50,144 nucleotides of DNA from Paenibacillus dendritiformis. Lineage in GTDB: Bacteria > Bacillota > Bacilli > Paenibacillales > Paenibacillaceae. The DNA lies in contig NZ_LDIG01000138.1 in NCBI RefSeq assembly GCF_015845845.1, positions 1-50,144 on the forward strand, in the 5' to 3' direction. The translations under genes and the position numbers were made by a program. Of this stretch, positions 41,721 to 50,144 are shown one piece after another; the first letter of the stretch is position 1; the number at the start of each line of letters is the position of its first letter. The notes under the pieces were generated by a model. The model did not search any database. It was not told the origin of the DNA and worked only from the letters and a program-made list of their open reading frames with translations.

Positions 41721-43151
41721 TTAACTGAGCGTGCGGAGGCCTTTTGGAAGATGGTTTTTGATCATGCCCCCGGACGCTTTGCCCCATCCGATCGGGAGCC
41801 CGTCGACGGCGACGATGGTCCAGCCCTTGGCGGCCGCTTGTTCCGGGTTCGGGGCGATCGGCTCGCCGCGCAGATAAGCGGCAATGCGCGGATCGTCCGC
41901 GGCGGCGTCCAAGCGAAGCGCGGCCTGTTCCGCGGACGTACAAGCCATCGCCAGCGCATGGGCCGGCTCGATTCGGTTCTTGCGCATATGGGCGAGATGA
42001 AGGCCGGGGCGGGGCAGGCGCAGCCCGGAGAATACGGAAGCGTCGTCAAGCAGCGCCCGCGCTCCCGAATGCGTATCGGGAACGTAGTACAGCTCGTCCC
42101 CGAACAGCAGCGGCCTTCCTGGCGGAAGCTCCAGGCCGGGCAGATGCTCGCGGGCCCATTCGGCGTACTGCCGGAACGCGGCCGCCGCCGCATTGACTCC
42201 GGCAGAGCCCTTGCCCTTGCGGCCGCCGCGGCGGCCGGATTGCGCCAAGGCCGAACCGTCCGCCGTGTCTGGCGCGGAAGGAGATTTCTTCAATAGCGCG
42301 ACGAAATGCCCTTCCCCCCGATGGCGGTGCGGCCACAGCCGTTCCATGCGCGCCAGCTTGAATTCGGGATACGTCTCCAGCCAATGAGCGATGATGTCCT
42401 CGTTCTCCTGGCGATTGAAGGTGCAGGTGGAATAGACAAGGCTTCCTCCCGGGCGAAGCATGCGGACAGCCGCCCGGATAATATCCCGTTGACGGAGCGC
42501 GCATGCCTCCACATGCTCGGGCGACCATTCGTTGACCGCCTCCGGATCTTTGCGGAACATTCCTTCCCCCGAGCAGGGCGCATCCAGCATAATGCGGTCG
42601 AAGCTGTGCGGGAAGCGCTCGGCCAACGCATGCGGATCCGCCTGCGTGACGATGCAGTTGACGATGCCCATCCGCTCCATATTTTCGGCCAGTATTTTGG
42701 CTCGCTGCGGATGGATCTCGTTGGCGATAAGCAGTCCCTCGCCCTTCATCCGCCCGGCGATCTGCGTCGCCTTGCCTCCCGGAGCCGCGGCCAGGTCCAG
42801 CACGAGCTCGCCCGGCCGCGGATCGAGCAGCTCGGCGGAAGACATGGCGGAAGGCTCCTGTATGTAATACAAACCGGCATGATGGTAGGGATGCTTCCCG
42901 GGCCGGGATGATTCCTCATAGTAATATCCTTCCGGGCACCACGGGACAGGCTCCAGGCCGAAGAGGGCGGCCGCGTTCCGGCGGGCCGTCTCATGCCGGC
43001 CCCACTTCCCGGGCTGCACGCGCAGGCCGTAGGTCCGGGGCTCCTTGTAGCTGTCGAGGAAGGGCTCGATCGGTTCGCCGTCCGCTTCGAACAGGCGCTT
43101 CATCTGTTCTTGATAGGCCAGAGGCAATTCATCAGGCAATGATATTGACAT
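41721..43151 (-). CDS. RsmF/RsmB-type rRNA m5C methyltransferase
   Basis: A 476-residue SAM-dependent methyltransferase. The SAM-binding domain (~100-300) has VLDLAAAPGGKATQIAGRM, LDAPCSGEGMF (catalytic base-side Cys) and VYSTCTFNRQENE (nucleophile Cys). An N-terminal RsmF segment (YGLRVQPGKWG) and a C-terminal RNA-binding portion (~380-476, with AAKGWTIVAVDGLPIGWGK) place it with RsmF/YebU-like enzymes. AAGGAGTTAATGCG precedes ATG 43151. The exact rRNA target is not readable. Confidence 0.88.
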   Translation of the reverse strand: MSISLPDELPLAYQEQMKRLFEADGEPIEPFLDSYKEPRTYGLRVQPGKWGRHETARRNAAALFGLEPVPWCPEGYYYEESSRPGKHPYHHAGLYYIQEPSAMSSAELLDPRPGELVLDLAAAPGGKATQIAGRMKGEGLLIANEIHPQRAKILAENMERMGIVNCIVTQADPHALAERFPHSFDRIMLDAPCSGEGMFRKDPEAVNEWSPEHVEACALRQRDIIRAAVRMLRPGGSLVYSTCTFNRQENEDIIAHWLETYPEFKLARMERLWPHRHRGEGHFVALLKKSPSAPDTADGSALAQSGRRGGRKGKGSAGVNAAAAAFRQYAEWAREHLPGLELPPGRPLLFGDELYYVPDTHSGARALLDDASVFSGLRLPRPGLHLAHMRKNRIEPAHALAMACTSAEQAALRLDAAADDPRIAAYLRGEPIAPNPEQAAAKGWTIVAVDGLPIGWGKASGGMIKNHLPKGLRTLS

Positions 43152-43204
43152 CGCATTAACTCCTTGTATGATAAAATGGGCCGTGCCGTCGTCATCCCGG
43201 CAAG

Positions 43205-43240
43205 AAAAAAGCCGCTGATTCCCGGTTAGAGAACGAGCGG
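43205..43240 (-). terminator. Terminator of the small membrane-protein gene
   Basis: On the minus strand a stem CCGCTCGTTC / GAATCAGCGG (one mismatch, one G-U) is followed by CTTTTTTC. It ends the gene at 43339-43521 before rsmF. Confidence 0.7.
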
Positions 43241-43338
43241 TTATCTGCGCTTTCTCATGTAGCTTGCCCTGAAAGGCGGGCCGGAATCCGGCGTACGGTC
43301 ATGACATGGTGCAGTACCTGCAAGGTTCGCGGAAACAA

Positions 43339-43521
43339 TTAAAAAGTGAAAATAACGTCAAGGATGCTCATTATGGAATAGAAAAGAAAGGCGATACCAA
43401 TACATAAAATCATGATTCTGAGCAACCAGGGCAATTTGGGAGGAGGGAAAGAAGAAATGATCCCCGCCGTTAAAAATACTACGCCCGCCAAAAAGGTATA
43501 AACCCATCCGAAGAGATCCAT
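43339..43521 (-). CDS. Two-helix small membrane protein of unknown function
   Basis: A 60-residue protein: MDLFGWVYTFLAGVVFLTAG as helix 1, a short SSFPPPKLP loop, then LLRIMILCIGIAFLFYSIMS as helix 2. GAAGGTGGAAGGC precedes ATG 43521; a longer frame from 43560 adds 13 residues without a site. It has its own promoter candidate and terminator, which supports it as a real gene. I do not recognise the family. Confidence 0.65.
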   Translation of the reverse strand: MDLFGWVYTFLAGVVFLTAGIISSFPPPKLPWLLRIMILCIGIAFLFYSIMSILDVIFTF

Positions 43522-43560
43522 GCCTTCCACCTTCGCGTGAAATACTCGGTGCAGATTCAT

Positions 43561-43888
43561 GATCGCATAATCCGTTACAATTTTACTATAACCGAAGCGA
43601 ATGATTCAATGATAGACAGGCATCTCCTGTCCGTGGAACAGAGCCCCCGTCACCGTAAACCGTCCCGCGCCGAACGGGCCGCCGAACGGAAAAGCTGGCC
43701 TGCAAGCCGAAGGAATTTGGAATAGAAGCGAAACGAGTCGGCCGCTGCTGCGTACGAAATAGATGTCCTGTCCGATCGCCAATCGGGCAGTCCGGATTCC
43801 GCAGTTGGAATGAAGGGAAGAATCCGGTAAAGTAAGTCAGAGAGAGGCAGCGACATGAGAAGCTGTACTATGGAAGGAGTGAGATTTG
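43561..43888. other. Intergenic region with a divergent promoter candidate
   Basis: No supported gene. Reading leftwards, TTGAAT (43609-43604), an 18-bp spacer and TAAAAT (43585-43580) form a promoter for the small membrane gene. Toward the right, GGAAGGAGTGAG at 43872-43883 is the ribosome binding site of the ABC ATPase. I see no secure promoter for the latter. Confidence 0.5.
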
Positions 43889-44830
43889 ATGCAAGGCACC
43901 GATGATACCGTTGTAGAATTGGAAGGCGTGACGAAGAAAATTCGGGGAAAAACGATTATCGATAATTTATCGTTCCGCGTGCGGCGCGGGGAAGTCTATG
44001 GCTTCCTCGGTCCGAACGGCGCAGGGAAGACGACGACGATCCGCATGATCGTCGGACTGATGTCCATGACGTCGGGACGAATCCGGATTGAAGGTCATGA
44101 CATCCGGACCGACCGGGCCAAAGCGATGACCCATGTCGGGGCGGTCGTCGAAAATCCGGAGCTGTACAAATTTATGAGCGGGCGCAAAAACCTGCTTCAT
44201 TTCGCCCGCTTGAGCGGCAAATCGATCAGCGAGGAGCGGATCGAGGAAATCGTGCGGCTCGTCGAGCTCGAAAATGCGATAGATAAAAAGGTGAAGAACT
44301 ACTCGCTGGGGATGCGGCAGCGGCTCGGCATCGCGCAGGCGCTGCTACACGATCCTTCGATTCTGATTTTGGACGAGCCTACGAACGGGCTCGATCCGGC
44401 CGGCATCCGGCAGCTCCGCGACTATTTGCGCCGTTTGGCGAGGGAGGAGAAAATCTCGATTCTCGTCTCGAGTCATTTGCTCTCGGAAATCGAATTGATG
44501 TGCGATCGGGTCGTTATCATCCAGAACGGCAAATTCGTCGGGGAGCGGGAGCTGAATCCGTCCGCGGACGCGGCGGAAGCGCGGCCGGCCACAATCTATC
44601 TGGAGGTGGATCGGGCCGAGGAAGCGCTGCAGGCGCTCGCCGCGGCGGATTGGCAAGCGGCCAGGGACGAAGCGCGTTCCGGCATCACCGTGAACGTCAT
44701 GCGGAACGAGATTCCGAAGGTCGTCGAGAAGCTTGTCCACGCGGGCATCGCGATCTATGAGGTCCGGACCTCGGCCCCGACGCTGGAAGATACCTTCCTG
44801 ACGATGACGAAAGGAGGCCGGATCGAATGA
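43889..44830 (+). CDS. ABC-2 type exporter ATP-binding protein
   Basis: A 313-residue ATPase. Walker A GPNGAGKTT lies near residue 44, the signature is YSLGMRQRLGIAQAL near 138, Walker B LILDEPTNGLDPAG near 157 and the His switch in SSHLLSE. The C-terminal ~90 residues form the extension found in BcrA/YtrB-like exporters of peptides and antibiotics. ATG 43889 follows GGAAGGAGTGAG. The stop overlaps the permease start by 4 bp, so both act together. The substrate is unknown; bacitracin-type resistance is only a family possibility. Confidence 0.92.
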   Translation: MQGTDDTVVELEGVTKKIRGKTIIDNLSFRVRRGEVYGFLGPNGAGKTTTIRMIVGLMSMTSGRIRIEGHDIRTDRAKAMTHVGAVVENPELYKFMSGRKNLLHFARLSGKSISEERIEEIVRLVELENAIDKKVKNYSLGMRQRLGIAQALLHDPSILILDEPTNGLDPAGIRQLRDYLRRLAREEKISILVSSHLLSEIELMCDRVVIIQNGKFVGERELNPSADAAEARPATIYLEVDRAEEALQALAAADWQAARDEARSGITVNVMRNEIPKVVEKLVHAGIAIYEVRTSAPTLEDTFLTMTKGGRIE

Positions 44831-45585
44831 GTTACTTTTTCTCGCTCGTCCAGAATGAATGGATGAAGACGAACAGCAAGCGGCAAGCCCCGTATTATTA
44901 TATTTTTCTCGCGCTGATGGCGTTGCTGCTCGGGGTTGTCATCCGGTTTTTCGTGTTCAAGGACGGAGCCATGCCTTATTTGGAATTTGCCAATACCTTT
45001 GTGTTCGTCGCCCGGCCGCTGACCACAATCTTCATCATCATCGTCGCGGCGCAGACGATCACGGACGAATTCAAGGACGGCACGATCAAGCAGCTGTTAA
45101 TCCGGCCGGCCAGCCGCGCGCTTGTCCTGGCCTCGAAATGGGTGAATGCGCTCCTCGTGCTGTTCGCGGCTTATATGGTCATTTTGCTGCTTGGATTGGG
45201 TATCGGAGCCGCGCTGTTCAATCTGTCCGCAGAGGATGCTACCCTGATGGATTCGGTCGTGTCGCTCTTCCTTGGTTTTTCGGAAGCGGCCTTTCAGCTC
45301 ACGCTCGCATTCATGATTGCCGTGTTGACCCGAAGTCTGGGCTTGTCCATCGCGCTGCCGATCATTGGCCAGATGCTCGGCGGAACGGTCTCGATGATGC
45401 TCCATCAGAAGGAGTGGTACAAATGGCTGGTGTTCCCGCATTTGAACTGGGGACCTTATTTCGGGGAAGGCCAGTTGCCTTATGAAGGGGCGACGTTAGG
45501 CTTCAGCCTCATGATGTACGCAATCTACTTTGCCGTGCTGCTCGCCGTCTCGTTCTTCGTCTTCCAGAAGCGCGATGTGCAGTGA
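44827..45585 (+). CDS. ABC-2 type exporter permease
   Basis: A 252-residue protein with six hydrophobic segments: a first one near residues 25-45, then a cytoplasmic coupling region (TITDEFKDGTIKQLLIRPAS, ~78-97) and four or five helices to the end. The layout is that of ABC2_membrane permeases partnering BcrA-like ATPases. It is translationally coupled to the ATPase and followed by a strong terminator. Confidence 0.9.
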   Translation: MSYFFSLVQNEWMKTNSKRQAPYYYIFLALMALLLGVVIRFFVFKDGAMPYLEFANTFVFVARPLTTIFIIIVAAQTITDEFKDGTIKQLLIRPASRALVLASKWVNALLVLFAAYMVILLLGLGIGAALFNLSAEDATLMDSVVSLFLGFSEAAFQLTLAFMIAVLTRSLGLSIALPIIGQMLGGTVSMMLHQKEWYKWLVFPHLNWGPYFGEGQLPYEGATLGFSLMMYAIYFAVLLAVSFFVFQKRDVQ

Positions 45586-45594
45586 TGCATGAAC

Positions 45595-45636
45595 AGCGCC
45601 CCTGCCGGACTCCGTCCCGGCAGGGGCGCTTCTGTT
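45595..45636. terminator. Bidirectional terminator after the ABC-2 exporter
   Basis: A perfect 14-bp GC-rich stem AGCGCCCCTGCCGG / CCGGCAGGGGCGCT with an 8-nt loop and TCTGTTC. It reaches the stop of the convergent GGDEF gene. Confidence 0.85.
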
Positions 45637-46835
45637 CAGCGGCCGCCGGCCGCGGACGCGCGCTTGCGCCGGCGGGGGCTGCCGATAGCCTCATAATCGG
45701 TAACTTTATTCTTGCCTGTCGTCTTCGAGTGGTACATCGCCTGGTCGGCCTCTCTGACCAGTTCCTCGGGCGTCATTCCGCTGCGCAGCGTGCTGTGGCC
45801 GACGCTGACGGTGACGCTTGTCTCCGCCTCCACTCTCTGGCGGATATTCTCGGCCAACTGATCCGTTCGGGCATGCGGATCCACGATCAGCGCCACCAGC
45901 TCCTCGCCTCCGAAACGCCCCGGAATGCCGGCTTCCTCCACTTCCTCCCGAATGATCGCGGAGACCAGCTTCAGCTCATCATCGGCCTTGTCATGCCCCT
46001 GTGTATCGTTCAAGCGCTTGAAGTTGTCGATGTCGCAGAAAATAAGCGAAATGGCGGCCTCCTTCTGCGCATAGCTCTGCATCGCCTTGAAGAGGTAGCG
46101 GCGGTTGTACAACTGGGTCAGCCCGTCGGTAATCGAGGAGCGGTACGTCCGCTGCAGATGCTCGACCACGCGCTCGAACAGAATGAAGAACATCAGCGTG
46201 AAATAAACGAGCGGAAGCGCGTGCTCCAGGTAGAACAGAAGCCTGTTCATTCCGCCGAAATAAATCGAGTTCACGCCGGACGACAGATTCATCAAAAAAT
46301 TGACGAGCAGGGTGAACGCATACTTCACTCGCTGTCCCGCACGGGGGCCAATCCAGAAATAACAGAATACGGTGAACGTCATATGATAGACTATGAGCGG
46401 CCACGACGGCTTGGCGGACATTCCGTACTGCTCCGCCAGGATGAGGGAGAAGGCGGCGGCGCCCGCGAGCAGCAGCAGAGCGGTCAGCGCGTACACCCGC
46501 ATTCTCCGGTTGCTGCGCTTGTACAGCCGCAGCACCGCCAGATTCATCAGCAAAAAAGAAAACGCTTGCAGGGCGGTTCTTCCTATCCCATACTGATCGA
46601 ACCATCCGGGAAACCATTCATAATCGGTAAGATCCAACGTCCGCTCGAACGCGATGAGCAGCAAGGCCGCGATGAATAGAATATAAGCTCCGGAGCGCTG
46701 CCTGGAATAGAGGCGAACGGTCATCAAGAGCATAATGAACAAAATATACATCATACACGCCGACGTCACCGCGACGGCGGTGCTGCCGGAGAACTCTGGG
46801 GTAACAAGCCGATTCATCGCAATCGATAGCTCCAT
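45636..46835 (-). CDS. Membrane-bound diguanylate cyclase (GGDEF)
   Basis: A 399-residue protein with six to seven membrane helices (~20-215) as sensor and a GGDEF domain (~230-380). The active-site loop is GRFGGEELVAL, a functional GGEEL variant; DGLTQLYNRRYLF and FCDIDNFKRLND hold substrate and metal contacts. The RxxD inhibitory site expected five residues before GGEEL is absent, so product feedback is probably missing. The C-terminus is Arg-rich. Start choices are ATG 46835 and ATG 46817. A LexA-like box lies in the shared region with the glycosyltransferase. Confidence 0.92.
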   Translation of the reverse strand: MELSIAMNRLVTPEFSGSTAVAVTSACMMYILFIMLLMTVRLYSRQRSGAYILFIAALLLIAFERTLDLTDYEWFPGWFDQYGIGRTALQAFSFLLMNLAVLRLYKRSNRRMRVYALTALLLLAGAAAFSLILAEQYGMSAKPSWPLIVYHMTFTVFCYFWIGPRAGQRVKYAFTLLVNFLMNLSSGVNSIYFGGMNRLLFYLEHALPLVYFTLMFFILFERVVEHLQRTYRSSITDGLTQLYNRRYLFKAMQSYAQKEAAISLIFCDIDNFKRLNDTQGHDKADDELKLVSAIIREEVEEAGIPGRFGGEELVALIVDPHARTDQLAENIRQRVEAETSVTVSVGHSTLRSGMTPEELVREADQAMYHSKTTGKNKVTDYEAIGSPRRRKRASAAGGR

Positions 46836-46850
46836 TTGCGTAGTCTTTAC

Positions 46851-46865
46851 TGAAACATATGTTCT
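46851..46865. promoter_or_regulatory. LexA-like SOS box between GGDEF and glycosyltransferase genes
   Basis: On the minus strand AGAACATATGTTTC matches the Bacillus SOS consensus CGAACRNRYGTTYC at all but the first position. It lies 16 bp before the GGDEF start and inside the spacer of a possible rightward promoter (TTTACT 46846-46851, TATCAT 46870-46875). Confidence 0.5.
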
Positions 46866-46920
46866 AATATATCATAAATGGTAGACATCGAAAAGCGAAA
46901 GCAACATGAAGGAGGCTGGC

Positions 46921-48054
46921 ATGAAAATACTGCAGGCGTTGTTTTTCCCGCCGGAACAGCCGGGAGGAGTGTCCTCCATGGTTCCTTATATACAAGACCG
47001 CTTCCAGCTCCCCCGATGGGAGATGGAGCTGTTCTCGCTGCCGAAGCGGCTGCGGGGCAAAGGGCAGGAGGAGATCGTATTCACGACCTTCGACTGGACC
47101 GCGTATGGCGATTCTCCGATTGTGGTCAAATATATTCAGACGATCCGCGATTACATATGGTGGACGAGACGGCGAATCACCTGCTCCTATGATCTTATTC
47201 ATGCCCATCATCCGATTGCCGGCTGGGTGATGAAGCGGCTCTTCCCCGAGACGCCAGTCATCCTGACGGTTCACTCCAGCTACGAGCGGGAGCTGCTTCT
47301 GAACGGCAAAATCGAGCCGGACGGACCGGAGTTCCGCTTCCTGACCTCTCTATATGGTGAACTGGAAGCGCATGTCGATCTGATGATGACGGTATCGAAT
47401 TCGTTCCGGCATGATCTGGCGCCCTACGTCGCGCGCCCGGAGCGGATCGAGGTGCTGCCGAACGGCTTCGACGAGAAGCGGTTCCGGCCGATTGCCCATG
47501 AGAATGAGGTGCCCCAGCTCATTGTCGTATGCCGGCTTGTCCCGGCGAAAGGGCTCGATGTGCTGCTCCGGGCATGCTCCGAGCTGAAGCGGCGCGGCCG
47601 TCCTTATGTGCTCCACATTATCGGCGACGGGCCGATCCGCGAGGATCTGGAGCGTCTCGCTCAGGAGCTGGGCATCTATGACGAGACGATATTTTATGGT
47701 TATATGCTCCATCCGGAGGAGTTCATGCCATTCTCGGACATCTTCGTGCTGCCCTCCCGCGCGGAGGCGTTCGGCTCGGTGTTCGCGGAGGCGGCGCTGT
47801 GCGGGCTGGCCTTGGTGGGAACGAATGTCGGCGGCATCGCCGAGCAGATCACCGACGGGGTGAACGGACTGCTCGTGCCTGTCGACGATCCGGACGCGCT
47901 CGCCGCGGCGCTGGATCGGGTCATGACGGATCCGGCGTTCCGCTATGAGCTGTCCCGGACAGCCTGGACGAAGGCGAAGCAGGATTACTCGCTGAGCGGC
48001 GTCGTGAACGAGTTGAAGCGGATCTATCTTCGCTTCCGCGTCACGGCGGATTGA
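46921..48054 (+). CDS. Glycosyltransferase family 4 (GT-B fold)
   Basis: A 377-residue enzyme. The N-terminal acceptor domain begins MKILQALFFPPEQPGGVSSM, with the Gly-Gly loop typical of GT4. IHAHHPIAGWVMK follows. The C-terminal donor domain has VVCRLVPAKGLDVLLRA, HIIGDGPIREDLERLA and the PSRAEAFGSVFAEAALCGLA motif with the E-x7-E-type glutamates. It probably transfers a sugar from a nucleotide-sugar to a lipid or polysaccharide acceptor at the membrane. ATG 46921 follows GAAGGAGGCTGGC. Confidence 0.92.
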   Translation: MKILQALFFPPEQPGGVSSMVPYIQDRFQLPRWEMELFSLPKRLRGKGQEEIVFTTFDWTAYGDSPIVVKYIQTIRDYIWWTRRRITCSYDLIHAHHPIAGWVMKRLFPETPVILTVHSSYERELLLNGKIEPDGPEFRFLTSLYGELEAHVDLMMTVSNSFRHDLAPYVARPERIEVLPNGFDEKRFRPIAHENEVPQLIVVCRLVPAKGLDVLLRACSELKRRGRPYVLHIIGDGPIREDLERLAQELGIYDETIFYGYMLHPEEFMPFSDIFVLPSRAEAFGSVFAEAALCGLALVGTNVGGIAEQITDGVNGLLVPVDDPDALAAALDRVMTDPAFRYELSRTAWTKAKQDYSLSGVVNELKRIYLRFRVTAD

Positions 48055-48074
48055 TTTCGCCGGCCGGAGGCCAT

Positions 48075-48108
48075 GCGAACGCCCGGCGCTCATCTGCCGG
48101 GCGTTCGC
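48075..48108. terminator. Long GC hairpin after the glycosyltransferase, no T-run
   Basis: A perfect 13-bp stem GCGAACGCCCGGC / GCCGGGCGTTCGC with an 8-nt loop. Neither side has a T-tract, so it may protect the mRNA end or separate translation units rather than terminate well. Confidence 0.5.
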
Positions 48109-48133
48109 GCATGATCAGAGGGGAGAGAGGAAG

Positions 48134-49468
48134 TTGAATGCGTTTCGCTTCATACATGCGGCAGACCTGCATGTGGACAGCCCGTTCCGGGGCTTGAAGG
48201 AGCTTCCGGCGCCGCTGCGCTCGCGTGCCGTCGAATCGACCTTCGCCGCTTGGGACGCGCTCGTGGATCTGGCGGTGCGGGAGCAGGCCGCGTTCGTCGT
48301 CATCAGCGGCGACCTGTATGACGGCAAGGAGCGGTCGCTCAAGGCCCAGTGGCGTCTCCAGCGGGGAATGGAACGGCTGGCCCGGCACCGGATCGCGGTT
48401 TATCTGATTCACGGCAATCATGATCCGCTGCATGAAGGCGTGCAGTGGACGTGGCCGGACAACGTGACCGTCTTCGGCACCGGGTCGCCCGGCGCGGCCT
48501 TGGCCCGCGGCTCCGACGGGACGCCGCTCGCGGTGATTGCCGGGATGTCTTACGGGGACGCTGCGGTGCGGGACAATCTGGCCGCGCGTTATCCGTCCGA
48601 ACCGGAGAAGGCGATTGCCGCCGAAGAAGCGGCCGGCTTGGCGGAAGGGGCGCGCTTGTTCCGCATCGGCCTGCTGCATGGGACGGTTGACGGGCGGCCG
48701 GGCCATGATCCGTATGCGCCATGCTCCAAACGGGAGCTTATCGCCTCCGGGTACGATTATTGGGCGCTCGGCCATATTCACCTCCGGGAGGTGCTCCATG
48801 CCTCTCCGTACATCGTTTATCCCGGCAATACGCAGGGACGGCATGTCAAGGAGACCGGAGCGAAGGGCGCTTACGTCGTCGAGGTGGACGAGCGGCGTCA
48901 TGTCTCGCTGCGCTTCGCCCCGCTCGATCAGGTCCGCTGGTGCGACGAGGCCGTCGATATCGCGGATCTCGCCGATATGCAGCAGGTGATGGAACGGCTG
49001 GACGCGGCGCTGGCCGGGCTGCGCCAGCAGAGCGGGAGCCGCCTCAACTTCGTCCGCCTGACGCTGGTCGGGCGCACGGCGCTCTACCGCGAGCTGCAGC
49101 GGCAATCGCTGGAGCAGCAGTGGGCGGCTGCGGCCAACGAGCAGGAACTGGAACGGATGGAGCGGTCCGGTTCCACGGACGGGGTATGGATCGCCGAGCT
49201 TCGCGTCCGGTGCCGCCCGGATCTCGATCCGGCCGTCTGGCTGGAGTCGGACAGCTTCCTCGGCGATCTGGTCCGGCTGGCGGACCGGGGCCGGCAGGAC
49301 AGCGAACTGCGGGGCGAGCTGCTTACTGAAGCGCTTCGCGCTTTCCAGGCGCAGCCCCGGCTTCGTCAATGGCTGGCCGAACAGCCGGAAGAAGCGCAGG
49401 CGGATTGGCTGCAGGAAGCGATGCTGCTGGCGCTCGAAGCGCTGCAGGAAGGAGGGAACGCGTCATGA
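48134..49468 (+). CDS. yhaO: DNA repair exonuclease subunit, SbcD/Mre11-like (YhaO)
   Basis: A 444-residue calcineurin-fold nuclease. The metal-site motifs run HAADLHVDSPF (residues 8-18), ISGDLYDG (~57-64), YLIHGNHDPLH (~93-103), LLHGTVDG (~180) and YWALGHIHLRE (~211-221). The C-terminal ~170 residues form the cap and helical part. GGGGAGAGAGGAAG precedes TTG 48134. The stop overlaps yhaN by 4 bp. YhaO pairs with the Rad50-like YhaN. Confidence 0.9.
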   Translation: MNAFRFIHAADLHVDSPFRGLKELPAPLRSRAVESTFAAWDALVDLAVREQAAFVVISGDLYDGKERSLKAQWRLQRGMERLARHRIAVYLIHGNHDPLHEGVQWTWPDNVTVFGTGSPGAALARGSDGTPLAVIAGMSYGDAAVRDNLAARYPSEPEKAIAAEEAAGLAEGARLFRIGLLHGTVDGRPGHDPYAPCSKRELIASGYDYWALGHIHLREVLHASPYIVYPGNTQGRHVKETGAKGAYVVEVDERRHVSLRFAPLDQVRWCDEAVDIADLADMQQVMERLDAALAGLRQQSGSRLNFVRLTLVGRTALYRELQRQSLEQQWAAAANEQELERMERSGSTDGVWIAELRVRCRPDLDPAVWLESDSFLGDLVRLADRGRQDSELRGELLTEALRAFQAQPRLRQWLAEQPEEAQADWLQEAMLLALEALQEGGNAS

Positions 49469-50144
49469 GGCTGCTGCATTTGCATGTGAACGGCTTCGGC
49501 GAACTGCGCGATCTGGAGCTAGACCTGGCCGAACCGGGGAAGCCCGGCGGGATCACGCTGCTGCTCGGCCCGAATGAGTCGGGGAAGAGCACGCTTGCCG
49601 CTTTTCTCCGGGGCATGCTGTATGGCTTCCCGAAGCGCGGCGGCGCGGCCGGCCGCTACGAGCCCGCGGAAGGCGGCGTCTACGGCGGGCGGCTCGCCGT
49701 GGAGGACGATCGCGGACAGGAATGGCGGATCGAGCGCCTGGAGCGGAACGGCAGCGTGCAGACGGTCATCCACCGCCGGGGGCCGGACGGCCGCCTGGAC
49801 CGGATGACCCAGTCCGCGCTGGAGACGGAGCTGCTGGGCGGCCTGAACGGGGAGCTGTTCCGGCGTCTGTTCGCGATTACGCTGGACGAGCTGCATGAGC
49901 TGCAGGCGCTCCAGGGCGACGAGGTCGGCGCTTTCCTGTACGACACCGGCCTCGGGGGCGGCCGCCAGGTCGCCGAGGCCGAACGGTGGCTGCAGCAGGA
50001 GGCGGACAAGCTGTATAAGCCGCGCGGCCGCTCGCAAGAGCTGGCGCATACGCTGCAGGCGCTGGATCGGGCGGACCGGGCGCGGCGAGAGGGCCAGGCG
50101 CAGGCGGCGCGGCTTGCCGAGGTGGAAGCGCGGCTGGCCGAAGC
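49465..50144 (+). CDS. yhaN: Rad50/SbcC-like ATPase YhaN, N-terminal part (runs off the window)
   Basis: The first ~226 codons are visible and open to the right edge. The N-terminal head lobe reads LLHLHVNGFGELRDLELDL, with Walker A GPNESGKST near residue 36, and FAITLDELHELQAL near 138. The sequence then becomes Gln/Ala/Glu-rich, the start of a long coiled coil. Full-length YhaN proteins are about 950-1000 residues with a C-terminal head lobe, not seen here. GGAGGGAACGCGTC precedes ATG 49465. It forms a complex with YhaO. Confidence 0.9.
   Translation, partial: MRLLHLHVNGFGELRDLELDLAEPGKPGGITLLLGPNESGKSTLAAFLRGMLYGFPKRGGAAGRYEPAEGGVYGGRLAVEDDRGQEWRIERLERNGSVQTVIHRRGPDGRLDRMTQSALETELLGGLNGELFRRLFAITLDELHELQALQGDEVGAFLYDTGLGGGRQVAEAERWLQQEADKLYKPRGRSQELAHTLQALDRADRARREGQAQAARLAEVEARLAE

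Noticed and set aside
45582-46679. A plus-strand frame antisense to the GGDEF gene
   Set aside because: It starts in the terminator hairpin and is antisense to a protein with membrane helices and a GGEEL active site.
48041-49369. A 442-codon minus-strand frame across yhaO
   Set aside because: It is antisense to a nuclease with all metal motifs, and its composition is typical of shadow frames.

Overview
The window looks like chromosomal DNA of a Paenibacillus or close relative (Bacillota, Paenibacillaceae). The support is the gene content (YesL, YitT, YugP, DUF3906, two YjcZ-type mini-proteins, quinone-type PyrD, CimA, a YknXYZ-like exporter, YhaO/YhaN), strong AGGAGG-type ribosome binding sites, frequent TTG/GTG starts, GC-rich coding DNA and long-stemmed terminators. 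No tRNA, rRNA, CRISPR array or prophage was recognised.

Layout. 1-3 kb is an AT-rich accessory patch: an ISL3-type transposase end, a radical SAM/SPASM maturase that has lost its catalytic N-terminus, and an MFS exporter. 3.1-9.1 kb is a complete oligopeptide ABC importer (oppABCDF order). 9.2-18 kb holds DUF3906, an FMN reductase, YitT, a CshA-type RNA helicase with a long structured leader, a YjcZ mini-protein, YesL, a probable 6S RNA, a conserved small protein, thiol peroxidase, rhomboid protease, a LysR regulator and YugP. 18-24.3 kb holds a MerR regulator (apparently with a disrupted start) behind an MFS transporter, a ResA-like thioredoxin, citramalate synthase, SOS-type DNA polymerase IV and a ferredoxin.

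24.5-31.7 kb is the most unusual block. Four same-strand genes, with a promoter candidate in front and a terminator behind, encode a CHASE2-class III adenylate cyclase, a FecR-domain secreted protein, an NHL-propeller/stalk-domain secreted protein and a TPR-like/L,D-transpeptidase membrane protein. I read it as a candidate envelope-sensing cAMP and cell-wall-remodelling module. That function is inference from domains and order.

32-50 kb: PyrD, a small alarmone (ppGpp) synthetase, a repeat-bearing intergenic gap, an ArsR-like regulator, a YknXYZ/MacAB-like efflux operon with a perfect palindrome at its predicted start of transcription, RsuA-type pseudouridine synthase, a Cof-type HAD phosphatase, a second YjcZ protein, an unknown protein, an RsmF-type rRNA methyltransferase, an ABC-2 exporter pair, a membrane GGDEF protein and a glycosyltransferase sharing a LexA-like box, and YhaO plus the start of YhaN, which runs off the right edge.

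All function calls rest on motif recognition by eye; no database search was run. Starts were moved to the codon best placed behind a ribosome binding site where the longest open frame began too early.
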